From Trogon surrucura (lineage: Eukaryota > Chordata > Aves > Trogoniformes > Trogonidae), in NCBI GenBank assembly GCA_020746105.1, contig CM036622.1, positions 11,146,487-11,210,486 on the forward strand: DNA of 64,000 nt. Reading direction: 5' to 3'. Made by a program: the position numbers and the translations under genes. Shown in pieces: positions 11,501 to 23,300 of this stretch. The notes beneath the pieces are model-generated. The model was not told where the DNA came from, did not search any database, and was given only the letters and a program-made list of their open reading frames with translations. Position 1 is the stretch's first letter, and every line of letters begins with the position of its first letter.

Positions 11501-13032
11501 AGCCATTAAGCATAACCAAATATAATGCCGTGTACTTTAGGAAGTCATTATACTTGTTCATTTGCATCCTTTATTGCTTGTTTTTCTTATAAAGTATCAG
11601 GAAACATGCAGATTACAATTTGGTGTTATTACTTCAGAGCTCCAGCCATCCTTGTTTAAGATTAAAGTCATTGTTGTCACAATAGCTCTTCCACTTCATC
11701 GCAAAGGATTGAGCTTGTGGAGAAACGCATTCAGTATAAATGGGTTCTGCTGGATGTCCAAGACTCCTGCCTAGACTAGAGCAGGTTTTTAAGTTGGGAA
11801 ATGACATATCTGAGCTGTGATCAGTTGTGCTATCCAGGCAAGTCTATTTAAAAGCACTTTCCATTTTAAATATAGCAATAAAATACCGCACTAGCAAACC
11901 TTGATAAGGGTAAAAGCAATACATCCAAATCCAATCTAAATTTGACATTGCCTAGAACGAGAATTCACATTGATAAGTCAGGACTCATTTACAAGGCCAT
12001 AAATGGGTGGGTAGCTATAATTTGGGTATTAAACTTGTAAAATATATTGATGGCACGCAATGGCTAAATAAATAATTTACTACAAGAAAATTGGAAATCT
12101 TTACACAGTACTTAATTGACCAGCCACTCTCCCATGTTCTTGATAGCTTCCTATTTTGCATTTTTTTTATTTATTTTTCACAACTGAAATTTTCCCCTTG
12201 TGTATTTTTTCCCAACTTCAGTGAATGTTCATAAGTCGCTATATTTCTGCAAACATAGCCTGTTTCCATCTTTGTTTCGTCAGTCAATTACACCCTTTTT
12301 GACATTTTCATTTGTTTGTTTAAAAACATGAATGAATTAAATGCCTTTTCCAGGCACAACTCAGCTGGTGTTATTCTTAAAACTAAAATGAAATTGCCTT
12401 AGTTATCAGCTCAACTTTGAATGTCAGTTTAATCCATTCCCAGCACAAGGCAGACTGAGATATTGTAGTTAATGGGTATTCCAGTGGTCACAGTCAGAGT
12501 GGGATTGGCAGCTTTATACCAGCTTACAAAAATCCTTATGACCACCTCACTGGCCAGTGTAACTCAGAGTAGCTGTAGCGAGGCCAGTGAATTTTGGCTT
12601 TAAAGGAGTTTTGCCAACCACAGATACTGAAAATCTGATTTTGAGATTCCATACAGGCCCTTGGTTGATCCTGCCCTCCAAAGCACACTAAGCGTCATGA
12701 CAACGTGCAAGATTTTATTTTTAAATCATCACAATTGCTTTTTGTTAGACTCCTCCTCTGAAACCAGACCTCCAGGGTACACACCCACCACCTTTTCCTG
12801 TGATCTGCAGAAGAGGGGGCTTTCGCCTGCCTTCCCAACTACTGTTTTCCTCAGGTGACTGTGTCATTACTGAGCATGCTTGTATTTCTTTGATGCTCAT
12901 GTGGACTCTCCATCTCTCTGCTGGAGCAGTGAGAGGACAAAAATGTGCCTTTCTTTTCTCATGAAGGGTGCTGTGGTCTCTCTGTACAGTGGCTTTCACT
13001 GACTAAAAGATGCAACTGTTTTTTAGAGCAAC
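8524..13032. other. Non-coding stretch, no recognised gene
   Basis: Open frames up to about 86 codons on both strands, none with a recognisable domain. The part from about 12000 to 12400 is AT-rich with TAAT/ATTA-type strings and could include conserved regulatory sequence, but nothing in the sequence alone proves it. Confidence 0.5.
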
Positions 13033-13450
13033 CATAGGATCATAGAATCATAGAACAGTTTAAGCTGGAAGGGACATTTAAAGGTCATCTAGTCCAACCC
13101 ACTGAAGTCATCAGGGAATTCTTCGACTAAATCAGGTTGCTCAGAGCCCCTTCCAACCTGACCTTGAATGTTTCCAGGGAAGGGGCATCTGTCACCTCTC
13201 TGGGCAACATGGTCCAGTGTTTCGCTACCCTTATTGTAAAAAATGTCTTCCTTATGTCTAATCTAAGTCTAACCTCTTTTAGTTTAAAGCCATTACCCCT
13301 TGACCTACTGTAACAGGCCCTAGTAAATATGTTGACCCTGTCTTTCTTAAAAGCCCCTTTTAAGCATTGAAAGGCTTCAATAAGGTCTCTCTGGAGCCTC
13401 CTCTTCTCCAGACTGAACAACCTCAGCCTTTCTTCATAGGCAGGCGAGGT
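13033..13450 (-). mobile_element. CR1 LINE, 3' fragment (about 420 bp)
   Basis: The element is inverted. Its 3' end is at the left ('cataggatcatagaatcat' with terminal 8-bp units), followed by 'tggaagggacatttaaagg', 'tcatctagtccaaccc', 'tttccagggaaggggcatct', 'ctctgggcaac' and 'tttaaagccattacccctt'. The 5'-truncated end is near 13450, after 'ctccagactgaacaacctcagcc'. It covers the C-terminal part of ORF2 and the short 3' UTR. Substitutions throughout indicate an older copy than the one at 35.4 kb. CR1 moves by reverse transcription primed at the target and commonly leaves 5'-truncated copies. Confidence 0.95.
13127..13420 (-). pseudogene. CR1 ORF2 C-terminal remnant (97 codons open)
   Basis: The minus-strand translation contains 'FSLEKRRLQRDLIEAF', 'RLRLDIRKTFF', 'HWTMLPREV' and 'APSLETFKVRL', colinear with the corresponding region of the 35.4-kb element. 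In intact CR1 this region lies C-terminal to the reverse transcriptase core. The endonuclease and reverse transcriptase catalytic parts are absent, so the copy cannot move. The frame has survived without a stop despite clear sequence decay, which is probably chance over such a short length. Confidence 0.85.
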
Positions 13451-15590
13451 GTATTTGAACTCAGGATCCTGCTGGCCTGGTTTGGCTCATTTCATCTTTA
13501 GCCATCGACAGAAACCTACTGCTCTAGACAGGAAGCAGTGGTGCTTCCTCATACACACATCCTTGGAGAACTTCCCACTGGAAGCTCACCCTAACAGCAG
13601 AGTTAATTTGCTGGTACAGTTTGTACAACTTTCGAGGAAACGTAAGGTAGAGTGCCAAAGGCTTAAGTGTTTCTCTGTGAGGATTTTTTGCCAGGCTGAA
13701 AAGCCATTATTAAACATACACCATACCGCACCACCCCAAGTCATATACTGGACCCAAGGTAAGACCCATAGAGGTAAAGGAGCAAATTTGGAAGGAGTGC
13801 AGCAAATTATGGGTAAGCAAAGAGAGAGCTTTGCTCCAGCTGCTCTGGGCCATTGCCATCAGTTTCCCTATTGTTATAGGCACTCTGAGACTCCCATTTA
13901 ATTCCACTTTCCACCTGCCCTCCTCAGTAAATTCCTTTAAAAATGGTAGTTATTTTTGCTTCAAGTATTTCCATTGTTTCCTGAGGAATGTCACCCCCCT
14001 CCCAGCTGGGACCCTGCCCCACAAGTTGGATTGACAGCACTTTGCTTAGCAGTCATGTGAGCATTTTAGAGTCCAGACCTAGCTTCAGGATGAAATATTT
14101 TGGGGGTGAGGGGAAAGTCTGGTATTCCTTGGATGGTGGTGAAGGGTGGGATGTTGGTTAGTGTTTTTAAGCAAGGGTTGTTGTACCCAAATTTAGATGT
14201 GAAAAAAAAATCTCTTGGCTGTAGGAGAAAGGGTATATGCTGGTGGAACTTACATGTGACGGAGCTAGGAGAAAGAAAACCTCCATGCTCTGCTTTACAT
14301 GTGTGTAGTACGCTGCTGCCTGAGGGAGTAAGGACCCACTTACAACCCTACATGGATTACCCCGGCTTTGTCCAGGTGCTTGAAACAAGCAGGGCCACAC
14401 ATCTGCTTATTTCCTCTCTGGGGATTAGAAATTGGAGGGTGGGAAATGAATAGAGCCTGGGGTCCATTCTCACTTGCCAGCTCAGCTGAGCTGGTGAGTG
14501 CTTGAGAGGTTTGGGGGAGGAAGGGTGGAATATTATTTTATTTCTGGCTTAGGCCAGAGGTAAATGACTGCCTGAGGGAATAGATGAGGAGAAGGTGTGC
14601 CGCTGAGTTACAGTGCCCCAGGGGGCTGCTGCTGCAATGGCACAGCTATGTAACGTGCTCCCTGGGGAACTGCATCTGAAATAAAAACGTAGCCTGTTAC
14701 TTATTGGTATTAATGTTCACTTATTAACGTCTTTTACTGCTTGACTTTTCTATTTTGGCGCCTGGATAACTATTTAGGCTCTTTTAAATTCACTGGACCA
14801 AATTCAGAGATCATATATCCAGAGATCTGTGTAGACTTCACAACTGGCAGAATAGTGTGAATTGAAAGTAGTAAATTTAAGAAAGTCTAGGGAGAAAACA
14901 GTAATCAACAAAATGATCATGGTAGATAAGATTATTGCCCTCACTCCCCTTTCAGTCAGTTTAGTTCTAGTGGGACCTTGACTCCCTGGGTCCTTTAAAT
15001 ACTGTATTTCTGAATCTGCAGTGTCTCTCAATGGAAAACGATGCTGACTCAGAATCAGGAGTTGCTTGTGGACTCCTAGCACACTCAAGAAACCTTTGTG
15101 CAATACTTGGTAGTATAACATGGAGGTCTTAGCTCTCCTGTAATACAAAGTTCACAGGCAAAACAACATCATGATAACCTTACCACGAACTATCCCACCA
15201 GTAAACCTGTGCTGAACATGAAAACAACACCCAATATTCAGCATATTTCCGGAATCAAATCTCTACCCTCTATTTCCTTATTTAATTAGTATGAAACATG
15301 TAACCACCCTGTCTGCACTCTATTCTGTAACTCAGATATTATTTTTTTACTGGGTGTTTCTCTGGGTCCTTGGATCCTGACTTCATGCAGAGAAAAACCT
15401 AAAAACCAGTCTTTATCATCCAGCTCTTGCGACTGTTATGGCAGTGGTGTCGGCTCAATCCCAAACACTCTCTCTGCATGGCAAGGATGTCAGGAGAAGA
15501 TTGTTTTGTTTTCTGGCCTTTGCTGGCCGATTTGTGTCTGATTGTTGGCCATCAAGAATGCTTCTGTCAGGTTCCTTTTCTCAGTCCATC
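13451..15590. other. Non-coding stretch, no recognised gene
   Basis: A 150-codon frame at 13449-13901 starts right at the truncated end of the CR1 copy, and a 117-codon frame lies at 14100-14453. Neither has a domain, and antisense frames overlap both. No repeat recognised. Confidence 0.5.
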
Positions 15591-15775
15591 ACTTGGTGCC
15601 CATCATGCTTTTCCATGTCACCCCCCTCTCGTGACACATCTGCATTTTCAGACCCTCTCACATCATGTGCTCACTCTCTTTCACATCCTTTTCTAGTACT
15701 TCCAGCTCCCACTTCCCATCAGTATGCATTCTCAGAGAAGTATTTTATGCCTTCTCGTCTATTTTCCTTCAGATA
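15591..15775 (+). other. Pyrimidine-rich tract with overlapping open frames
   Basis: Between 15601 and 15720 I counted 89 C or T in 120 bases. The skew removes stop codons, and three overlapping frames (89, 169 and 161 codons between 15427 and 16209) result. The tract ends in 'attttccttcag' at 15761-15772, which looks like a splice acceptor, but no coding pattern follows. Composition is the simplest explanation. Confidence 0.45.
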
Positions 15776-15971
15776 TGGGAGGTACATCCCTGAAACCTTT
15801 CAAACATCATCATTATCTGTGGACACACACTATCTTGAAGCTCTGCTCTGCCACACTGCCCTCGAAAAGGCCATCATACTCATTGCCTGCAGTGAGCACC
15901 CCTGCTCCCCCACTAGTAGCTACCCATCTGGTGGACGGGTCTTTTAAGAGAGAGAAAAGACTGTCATTTAC

Positions 15972-16030
15972 TGTTTGTACAGCTCCTAGCACCCTGAGAC
16001 TGACCTCATTGCTCAAGCCATACAAAATGC
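15972..16030 (+). repeat. Possible ancient amniote interspersed repeat
   Basis: 'tgtttgtacagctcctagca' followed by 'ccctgagactgacctcatt' resembles an old interspersed repeat I remember from reptile and bird genomes (a 'tttgtacagcgcctagcac' type motif). I cannot name the family securely and the match is short. Confidence 0.25.
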
Positions 16031-16209
16031 ATGTAACAGTATCTTCCCCAAAAGCCATGGCCATCTTCCATAATTACATTCCAGCCCAAGGGTCCTCCCA
16101 TGCTACCGAGCCATTGCACAGCAGCTGGGAAGGGGACGGTGGAAAAGGAGTATATACAGAACTCCTCAGTAAGGCAGTGGGAGGAGAAGAACCAGCTCTG
16201 TGTATTTAG

Positions 16210-18125
16210 TTACAGTTAATTATAAGTTTATGACCTTATGATGCAATTTTTGTAACCCTTGCTCAATATACTTTTCAGGCAGAGCATGCTGAACATACAG
16301 AGGGGGTATATTTTACGGCTGCAGTGTTTGCTTGAGCTGTGCAGATAAGAAAGCTGTAGAGAGGTCTCCGTGCAGGATGAAGCAGAGCCATTTTGGCCAT
16401 GTAGTATTGGCAGGGTCTGAGTGTCTCTACCAAAAGATCTTACGAGGTGTAGGTGTAAGCTGTGCTGATCTGTTGTCCTCTGCTTTCTCTGGCAGCTGGG
16501 GTTGAATTTTGCTCTTGCACTTTCAGAGGGAGGAAAGCTAAGGGAGGGAGTAGGTGTCATTAACGTGTAAAGGAAACTAGAAGAGGATTTTTTCTTTCAA
16601 AGAGAGGCAGATTTGCAATTTGACATTTGTTTCACTCAAAGATTTTCAAAATCTGCACAATTTTTTACCACAGAGTTCATATATATGTATTACCCATTTT
16701 ATGGGTAAGTTAACTGATTCAGAAAGTGAACAGTAAATAGAGTATCATTTGCAGGTCTATGAATAGATTCAAAGACCCTTGAAGCCTTAATCCACTTGAT
16801 CCCACTTAATGCCTCCAAGTTGTATTAACAGGACAAAAAGAAGTTTAATCAAAGTGCATCAAACTCAGTTTAACACTGTAACCCTTCTGCTTAGAAGGGT
16901 AACTACATGAAGAAAAATAGGAAGCATTAGCTTTCATTTCCCTGGAAAATCAGTAAGCAAGAATGTATGCCACATCCTGGCTGGCATTTTAATCTCATCA
17001 AAACAGAATTTTAAAAATGGCTGTTCTTTCCCTACTGTGCTTTCCAAGATTCACAGCACAAATGTGCTCTGAACACAATAGAACTAATTGAACAATCACA
17101 GCAAAGGAGGTCAAAACCCAACAAACAGTGTAGCATCTAAAATGACTCTGGAGGATTTTAACAGATGGACACTTGTAAATCTAACAGGATTTCCTACTGG
17201 TGAGAATGCCTTAGGTAAAATTCAGAATGTCTCATTAAATTGTCAGCCAGCTATGAGGCATTGCTCATGTGAATACGAACAGCTATGCGCCTTTACTGTA
17301 AATACACAGAGCTGTGTACTAACATAGGTCTGAAAAGCAACATTTGGATGTGTATTTTGTTAGAAAACCCTTTCAAAATTGAAGGATGATCAGATGTAAT
17401 GTTTCTGGCTGGGATCCATTAGAGATACAGAAGGGAAATTAAGCCAGGGATCAGGTTTTTTCCTCTCCCCATTTTCCAAGTTGTAAGGTTTTGCCTGCGT
17501 GTGCACTTTCCACAAATTTGCAAATCTGTTTGGTTTAGACTCACTATTGCTATTGCTGTCTTATAACCTTCCACATTCTTAGGCTGTTGATGAAATGCAT
17601 CAACATACCCAACACAGGTATAACAGTGCTCTGTGTCTCCCAGGTAGATGCTCTTGTGCCAAGAATTTGAATGTAGGTTAGCACAATGCAACAACACAGC
17701 AGTTGCACATTTCCATTTTTACGCATTTGTTTTACATAGTGCCACTGACCTGGATAAGGGCAATTAGTCTGTTTCTCACCAAAATGCTGTGTGTTCCCAT
17801 TTACCTCCTCCAGCAACCCTACTGCTTATGAGATCTGTGAGCCTGTTGTTCAAACCCACGTTCCTGTACAGTCCCACTTTCTCGGTAAGAAATAGTCTCT
17901 GCTGGGTTTATTGGCATTTCTCACAGTATCTGAGTTCAAAGAAAATGATTACAAGTTAAGACAGAGCTCTGTTCTTTAAAGCACCACAGCGTATAGATCT
18001 GTTGAGTGATATATAACATAGAACAACTTCCAACTGAGGAAAGCTTAACACAGCTCGGGCTAGCTTGCTGATAGCTGCTCAGCTCCTAGAATTACTGCTT
18101 ACAAACCATAAAGGCCCCAGCTTGA
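16210..18125. other. Non-coding stretch, no recognised gene
   Basis: No gene. An 8-bp-arm inverted repeat (acccttct / agaagggt, 4-nt loop) lies at 16881-16900. Open frames are at most 110 codons and show no domain. Confidence 0.5.
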
Positions 18126-18420
18126 GTTTCATGGCGCGGGGGGGGCAATGTGTGTTGTGCACACCGCAAGTACAGCCACAAGGCGGGTAACCCGCCAGCT
18201 CCCTAACCTCAGCCAAAAAGTCTGGCCACTGCCTGACAGGCAGAGTATGTGCATTCGCTGTCTGTCAGTGGCAGCAGACCAAGCTTAAAGTCAAAAAAGA
18301 ATCGTGTGAAACCACCGAGTTCAGTCGCGGGAGTATTAACGTGCCAAATCGACAGGCTTGGTATCTGTTAAGACTGCCCTTCATTTCTGTGATACTTTTG
18401 GCAAGGAAACAGCCCGTAAA
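18126..18420. promoter_or_regulatory. Local CpG cluster (possible weak CpG island)
   Basis: About a dozen CpGs fall between 18130 and 18415, in strings such as gcgcggg, ggcgggtaacccgcc (18183-18197, itself an inverted repeat), tcgcggg and acgtg, while surrounding kilobases are CpG-poor. An 8-G run is at 18138-18145. This could mark an unmethylated regulatory element or distal promoter, but no TATA box, first exon or splice donor is evident. Density is too low for a classical island. Confidence 0.3.
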
Positions 18421-20160
18421 TTTAAACAGATCACTTCCCTCCTTACTGAAAAGCAGGCACCTTGGAGGGAGGAAGCACACTGCTTGTTTATCAGAGTCAT
18501 AAATACTGCACAAGGTTTTAGAACCGGCACGCAGGGGCAAATTTCATGATCGAGCTACAAGACTCATGGAAGGACAAGTTAACTGTGACAGAAAACCACA
18601 TGTTGCAGTGTATCCCCTCAAACCATGGGATACACCTCTCATGGGGATATTTTCACTACTGTGAGTAGGCAAATGGTGCCACGACAGGACACAGGGGTCT
18701 GTGATTATTGACCAAATCCTTCAGTAGAGAACAGGCATGGCAACCCTGGAGCTGTATTCCCACCCAACATCTGGCCAGAGAGTCCTCATCTCCCCGACAC
18801 CTCTCTCCCACTCACGAGGCTCTCGTACTCAGGCTGGCACTGGAGAAAGAGCACTGAATGTATATGCATGAAAATGGGTTATGGTAAAATGCCCACAGTG
18901 GTACGAAAATTGTGCTTGGTGTCATTGTAATTCAGAACTAAATGATGCACAACGTTTTGCTACACTAAATAAAGCAAATGCAATCTTCATTAGAACTTTA
19001 ACGAAACAAAAAGATAGACCGCAAATGCCAGGCAAGATACCTCAATACCATGTTATACGAATACTTAATATTTGCTGCAGTTGATTGGAAGTGCAAATTG
19101 CTTTTAATGGAAAATTGTAGGAGGGATATGTATTGCCATGTTTTTTTTTAAATAAGGATTTTCATTAAAAATCCAGGTGTTGTTAAAAATCCATTATTTA
19201 AATATTATTTTATGTAGAGGCTGCTTTTTCAAGTTTAAATTTTCTTCATTTTCCCCATTCAATTTTCCCCATTTTAACTGCCCACCTTTGCTTGAATTCT
19301 GCTATCATCAACATACGTTGGTACATTATTGCTTTATCAGAAACTTAATGATCCATATACCCCCTTTTATATTTCAGCGTCCTTCTCCTTTCTTTGTACT
19401 TAAAAATGTCTTTCTCTTCACTTTTTTCTAAATTGAGCCCGAAGGAGAGAAAGAAAATTACTACAGTATTAATGATAGAAGATATGTTAAAACTTCAATA
19501 CAAGAAGGCCATGGAAACAGACCCAAAGGTGGAGTTTCTATACTGATTTACTCATGCCCAGTGTGTGTTAGAGTTCTTTCCCAAGTGAAAAAAACCCCGA
19601 AAACAACCAATAAAAGCCTTGAAACTGCATCTTTTGCATTTGCAAAAGCAAGGGACCAAACCCCTCCAACAGCCCTCAAAGCCGAGGTGATGTCCTGCAC
19701 CGGTGTGCTGCTGTCCTGAACATGCCTGGCAGGTGACTGAGCAATGGGCCTTTCTCCTACACTTTGGCAAATCAAAGAACTCTAAAAGACTGGTGAGATG
19801 CGACTCTGACAAAAGTCTTGTTGATGCTTCTCTGTTATGGCGCATTTATCTCTGTAGCTACTAGCTCTCTTCTCTGCTCTAATTACCAGGGTACATGGCA
19901 GAGAAGACAGACTTACAGATCTGTAATTCCCATAATCCTCCCAGGAGTTCTCTTTTTTGATATCACCTTCGCTGCTTTATATGCATCTGTCATTAAGGTA
20001 TATTTGATCAGTAGTCACCTGTCACAATTAATTAAGCATTTTCATATTTAAATTTGTTTAGACCTCTTGAATAGTTTGACTGGCAATTTCTTATTGTTTC
20101 ATTTACTAAGTTATCCTACAGCCTGTATTATTAGACACCAAAACATGAAAATGATCCTTA
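18421..20160. other. Non-coding stretch, no recognised gene
   Basis: One 9-bp-arm inverted repeat (gtgtatccc / gggatacac, 18608-18635). Open frames up to 97 codons, without domains. Confidence 0.5.
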
Positions 20161-20353
20161 GATTCATAGAATCATGGAATCATAGAATCATAGAATCACA
20201 GAACGGTTTGAGTTAGAAGGGCCATTTAAGGGTCATTTAGTCCAACTCCTCTGCCATGAGCAGGGACTTCTTCAACTAGATCAGATGGCTCAGAGCCCCA
20301 TCCAAGCTGACCGTGAATGTTTCCAGGGATGGGGCTTTGACAGCCACTCTGTA
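20161..20353 (-). mobile_element. CR1 LINE 3' tail fragment
   Basis: The left end has four to five tandem 8-bp units (tcatagaa / tcatggaa variants), the CR1 3' terminal repeat read on the opposite strand. It is followed by 'cggtttgagttagaaggg', 'tcatttagtccaactcc', 'agatcagatggctcagagcc' and 'tttccagggatggggc'. Similarity fades after about 20350. The copy is 5'-truncated and keeps only the 3' UTR and the last part of ORF2. Confidence 0.93.
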
Positions 20354-23300
20354 CATTCATACCTTTAAAGAACAGCTCTGCTGCAAGAATCTTGCTGAGG
20401 CCCTCTTAGTGAATACAAATGCAAAGGATTAATTTAGATTATCAGTATCGGTTTTATCCTTCCTAACTGTTCCTTTTATATTTTGTTAGTGTTTTCACCA
20501 TGCCAGGTCTTTGAAAAGCATCCTGTTTCCGATGAATTTGTTATTATTAGTTTTTATGGCTGTAGCATAAAATCTGAATCCGGATTTGAACTTTCCCAGA
20601 TTTTAGAGGTTCAGATTTGGACTATTTCAAAAACAGGAGCAAGATGTGGGGCCTGAGGCACAGCTTTGAGCCTAACATTTCTTGCAAATATGGCTGTAGC
20701 CTTGCAAGGTGACTCCATAAAATAGCATGATGGGGATCTAGGTGCTCATTTTCAGCTCATTTGTTCCTCACTGGACTACTCACAAGCGAAATACATTGTT
20801 TACGCTTTGCAAATGAGACACAGGAACTTGGCTATTTTCAGGTGTAAACATCATGAAGGCTGCACAAAACTCCCACAGAGTACAAAGTAGTCTGGAAGTT
20901 CTTCACTGCTAATGATCACATAGGAGAAGAAAAGAACCTACTTGTGAGATGAAGCCTGTGTGTTTATCCCTTAAAGGTCTGTTGGCCAACAGATGTTGAA
21001 TCATCTACAGGGAGCACCTACACATTTGCTCTGTTGTGCTGTGAGCCACTGCCAGCTTGCTGCAACCAACTTCTGAGCTGACTACCAGCCATGTAGCTGT
21101 AGGGAGGGTAGTGCCCTGGCTAATGAACCCCTTCTGGTGACAGGTATATTACCACTAAGCTGGGGTGAGACAGATTTTAGCTGTCTTGTGGTGTAGGCTT
21201 ACATCTGCTGGGATTGTACCATTTAGTATATTCTGCAAAAATGTTTATGGACACACCTCGAGGAAAATGGCTGACTGACTGACTTTGGAGTCTTTCCTCC
21301 AACCCAGCAACCTCACTTCAGTTTTCTGCAAGCTGCTAATGACCTCTCAGACAAGTGTCCATCTTCTTCATTTGTCATCCTTCTCTGATCTATCCCATGT
21401 GGTTTTTTGTGTGTCAGCCCTCATTGTAACTTCGTATTCTGTCATCAAAACAAGACACATAGGTGAATAAATACATTAAAATCATGGTGTTAGTGATATG
21501 CTGTGCTGTGTTTTTCTGTCATACCATTTTGCATAAGGCAGGTGAGTGAGGAGAAACTAGATTTTCTTCTCGGAAGTTAATCTGATAAACATAAAAGGGA
21601 TGGGGAAGGTTAAATTTTGATGAGCTGATTTTTAGTTCCTAAACACATACCTCGGTCCTGCGAACAGTGAATAAACTCAACAAAAGACATGTCATTATGT
21701 GATTTTTGCCTTCTTATACTATTATTAATTGTCAAAAAGAGAAGAGAGAAGCAAAGAACAGGAGACAGAAACTCACCCAAGAGGCTTATTTTTTGGGGAA
21801 AAAACCCACTAATTTGCAAATTCTGCTCATGCATTACCTTTTCCCTGAAAACTCATGGCTTAATATTAAGCATAGCAGTACAAAAGACCTGATTTATTCT
21901 ACACATCAAACACAGCAAACAACTCTCCCATCTACAGAAGAGAAAGCTTTTTTGTAATTGAGCTCTCACGAAAAAGAAAGTGGAGAAGGCAGGGAAAAAC
22001 ACAAGTCCTGACATTATTCACTTGTTCTATGCAAATTTAAAAGATTATCCAGACGGCTAAAGAACCATGGGGTTTTTTTTGCCTTCTTGTGGAAAAATTA
22101 GCCATTCTTTTGGTGGTAAAGATTCATATATAAAGAAGTAAACTCTGAATAAATTGATTGCACTTTTCAGCAACCATATTTCTGATGATTTGTTAAAGAC
22201 AGAAAGCTTTATCTTCCATGAGAAGCAGAATGTGGAAGTAATACAGACACTCTGAAGCAGAATACTTATATTGGGGGAGAAAGAGAAGGATGTAATAAAA
22301 CTTGCTTGTACTTGAATAATAACTGCTAAAATGTCATAATACCTTGATAGAATTTTTTCGTTTGTTTTTTAACCCAAGCAAATGACATGTGCCACTTGCT
22401 CATCAAATGCTTTGTCAGAAAGACAAGGAAGAATTTAGATTGTATTTCTAATATGAATGCACTTGCAGCCCAGACCGTGTTTACAAGTCAAAACTGTGTC
22501 CCTTGGTTCTCCACGGTTAGTGAGCATTCTCTTGAGAAGGGCTGACCCTTACAAAGCTGGAAAGCCAAGATCAGTACCAGGCATCCTGAACCTCCTCCCT
22601 ACCATGTGGCTTGAACATGCTGAGAAAATAGCGTCACAGGGAGGAGTTGCACCTCCTTGCTGCATTTCTCAGGGGGCAAAGGCTTCCAGCTGCTGTCAAG
22701 CTACTGCTAATGAAGATGTTAAGCAGGTCCTACAGGATGACAATATACCTTTTTTCTCTGAGTATTCCAGGAATATCAAGTGCCATTGGCCATGCCAGCA
22801 AATTGTCCCTCCATGCCAATCATAAGGCATGCAGTGGAAATTGTAACAAAAATATTTTGGCAATCCACTCATGCCTGTAATAATCCTTCCAGATGGTGCT
22901 GGTGGAAAAAGACCTGATACTGTCTTGCTCTGTATGCCAACCTGGCTCTCTGTCTGATTCTAGAAACAGCAGAAAATAAAACACAGTGAGACCATGTTGT
23001 TTTTATCAGTTTTTGGGTCTTGAATTAGGTGAGCTCGGCTAGGACCCAGAACTGGGAATCAGTATAAAATTCTAGCATCCTCAAGACTACTAAGTGTTAA
23101 AAGTTTATGGAGAACTTTAATTTTCTAGGTGAATTCAGTGCCATGTCTGTAGTCTCCAAATAGGTGGATATTATAATGCCTAATGTTTAGGCACATACCT
23201 GCAGTGTCAGAGCATGTCTTCTGCAACTGGCAAGGGTTGCCAATGTAATGCTGTGTCCTTTTGCTCAGGAACCCAGAAATTTGGGCTGTCTTCTGAGATA

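Noticed and set aside
13449-13901. 150-codon frame next to CR1
   Set aside because: No domain, no splice context, overlaps an antisense frame, and begins at the CR1 edge by accident.
15427-16209. Overlapping open frames of 89, 169 and 161 codons as a gene
   Set aside because: All lie in a pyrimidine-rich stretch that lowers stop frequency in several frames at once, with no domain, no codon pattern and an antisense frame overlapping.
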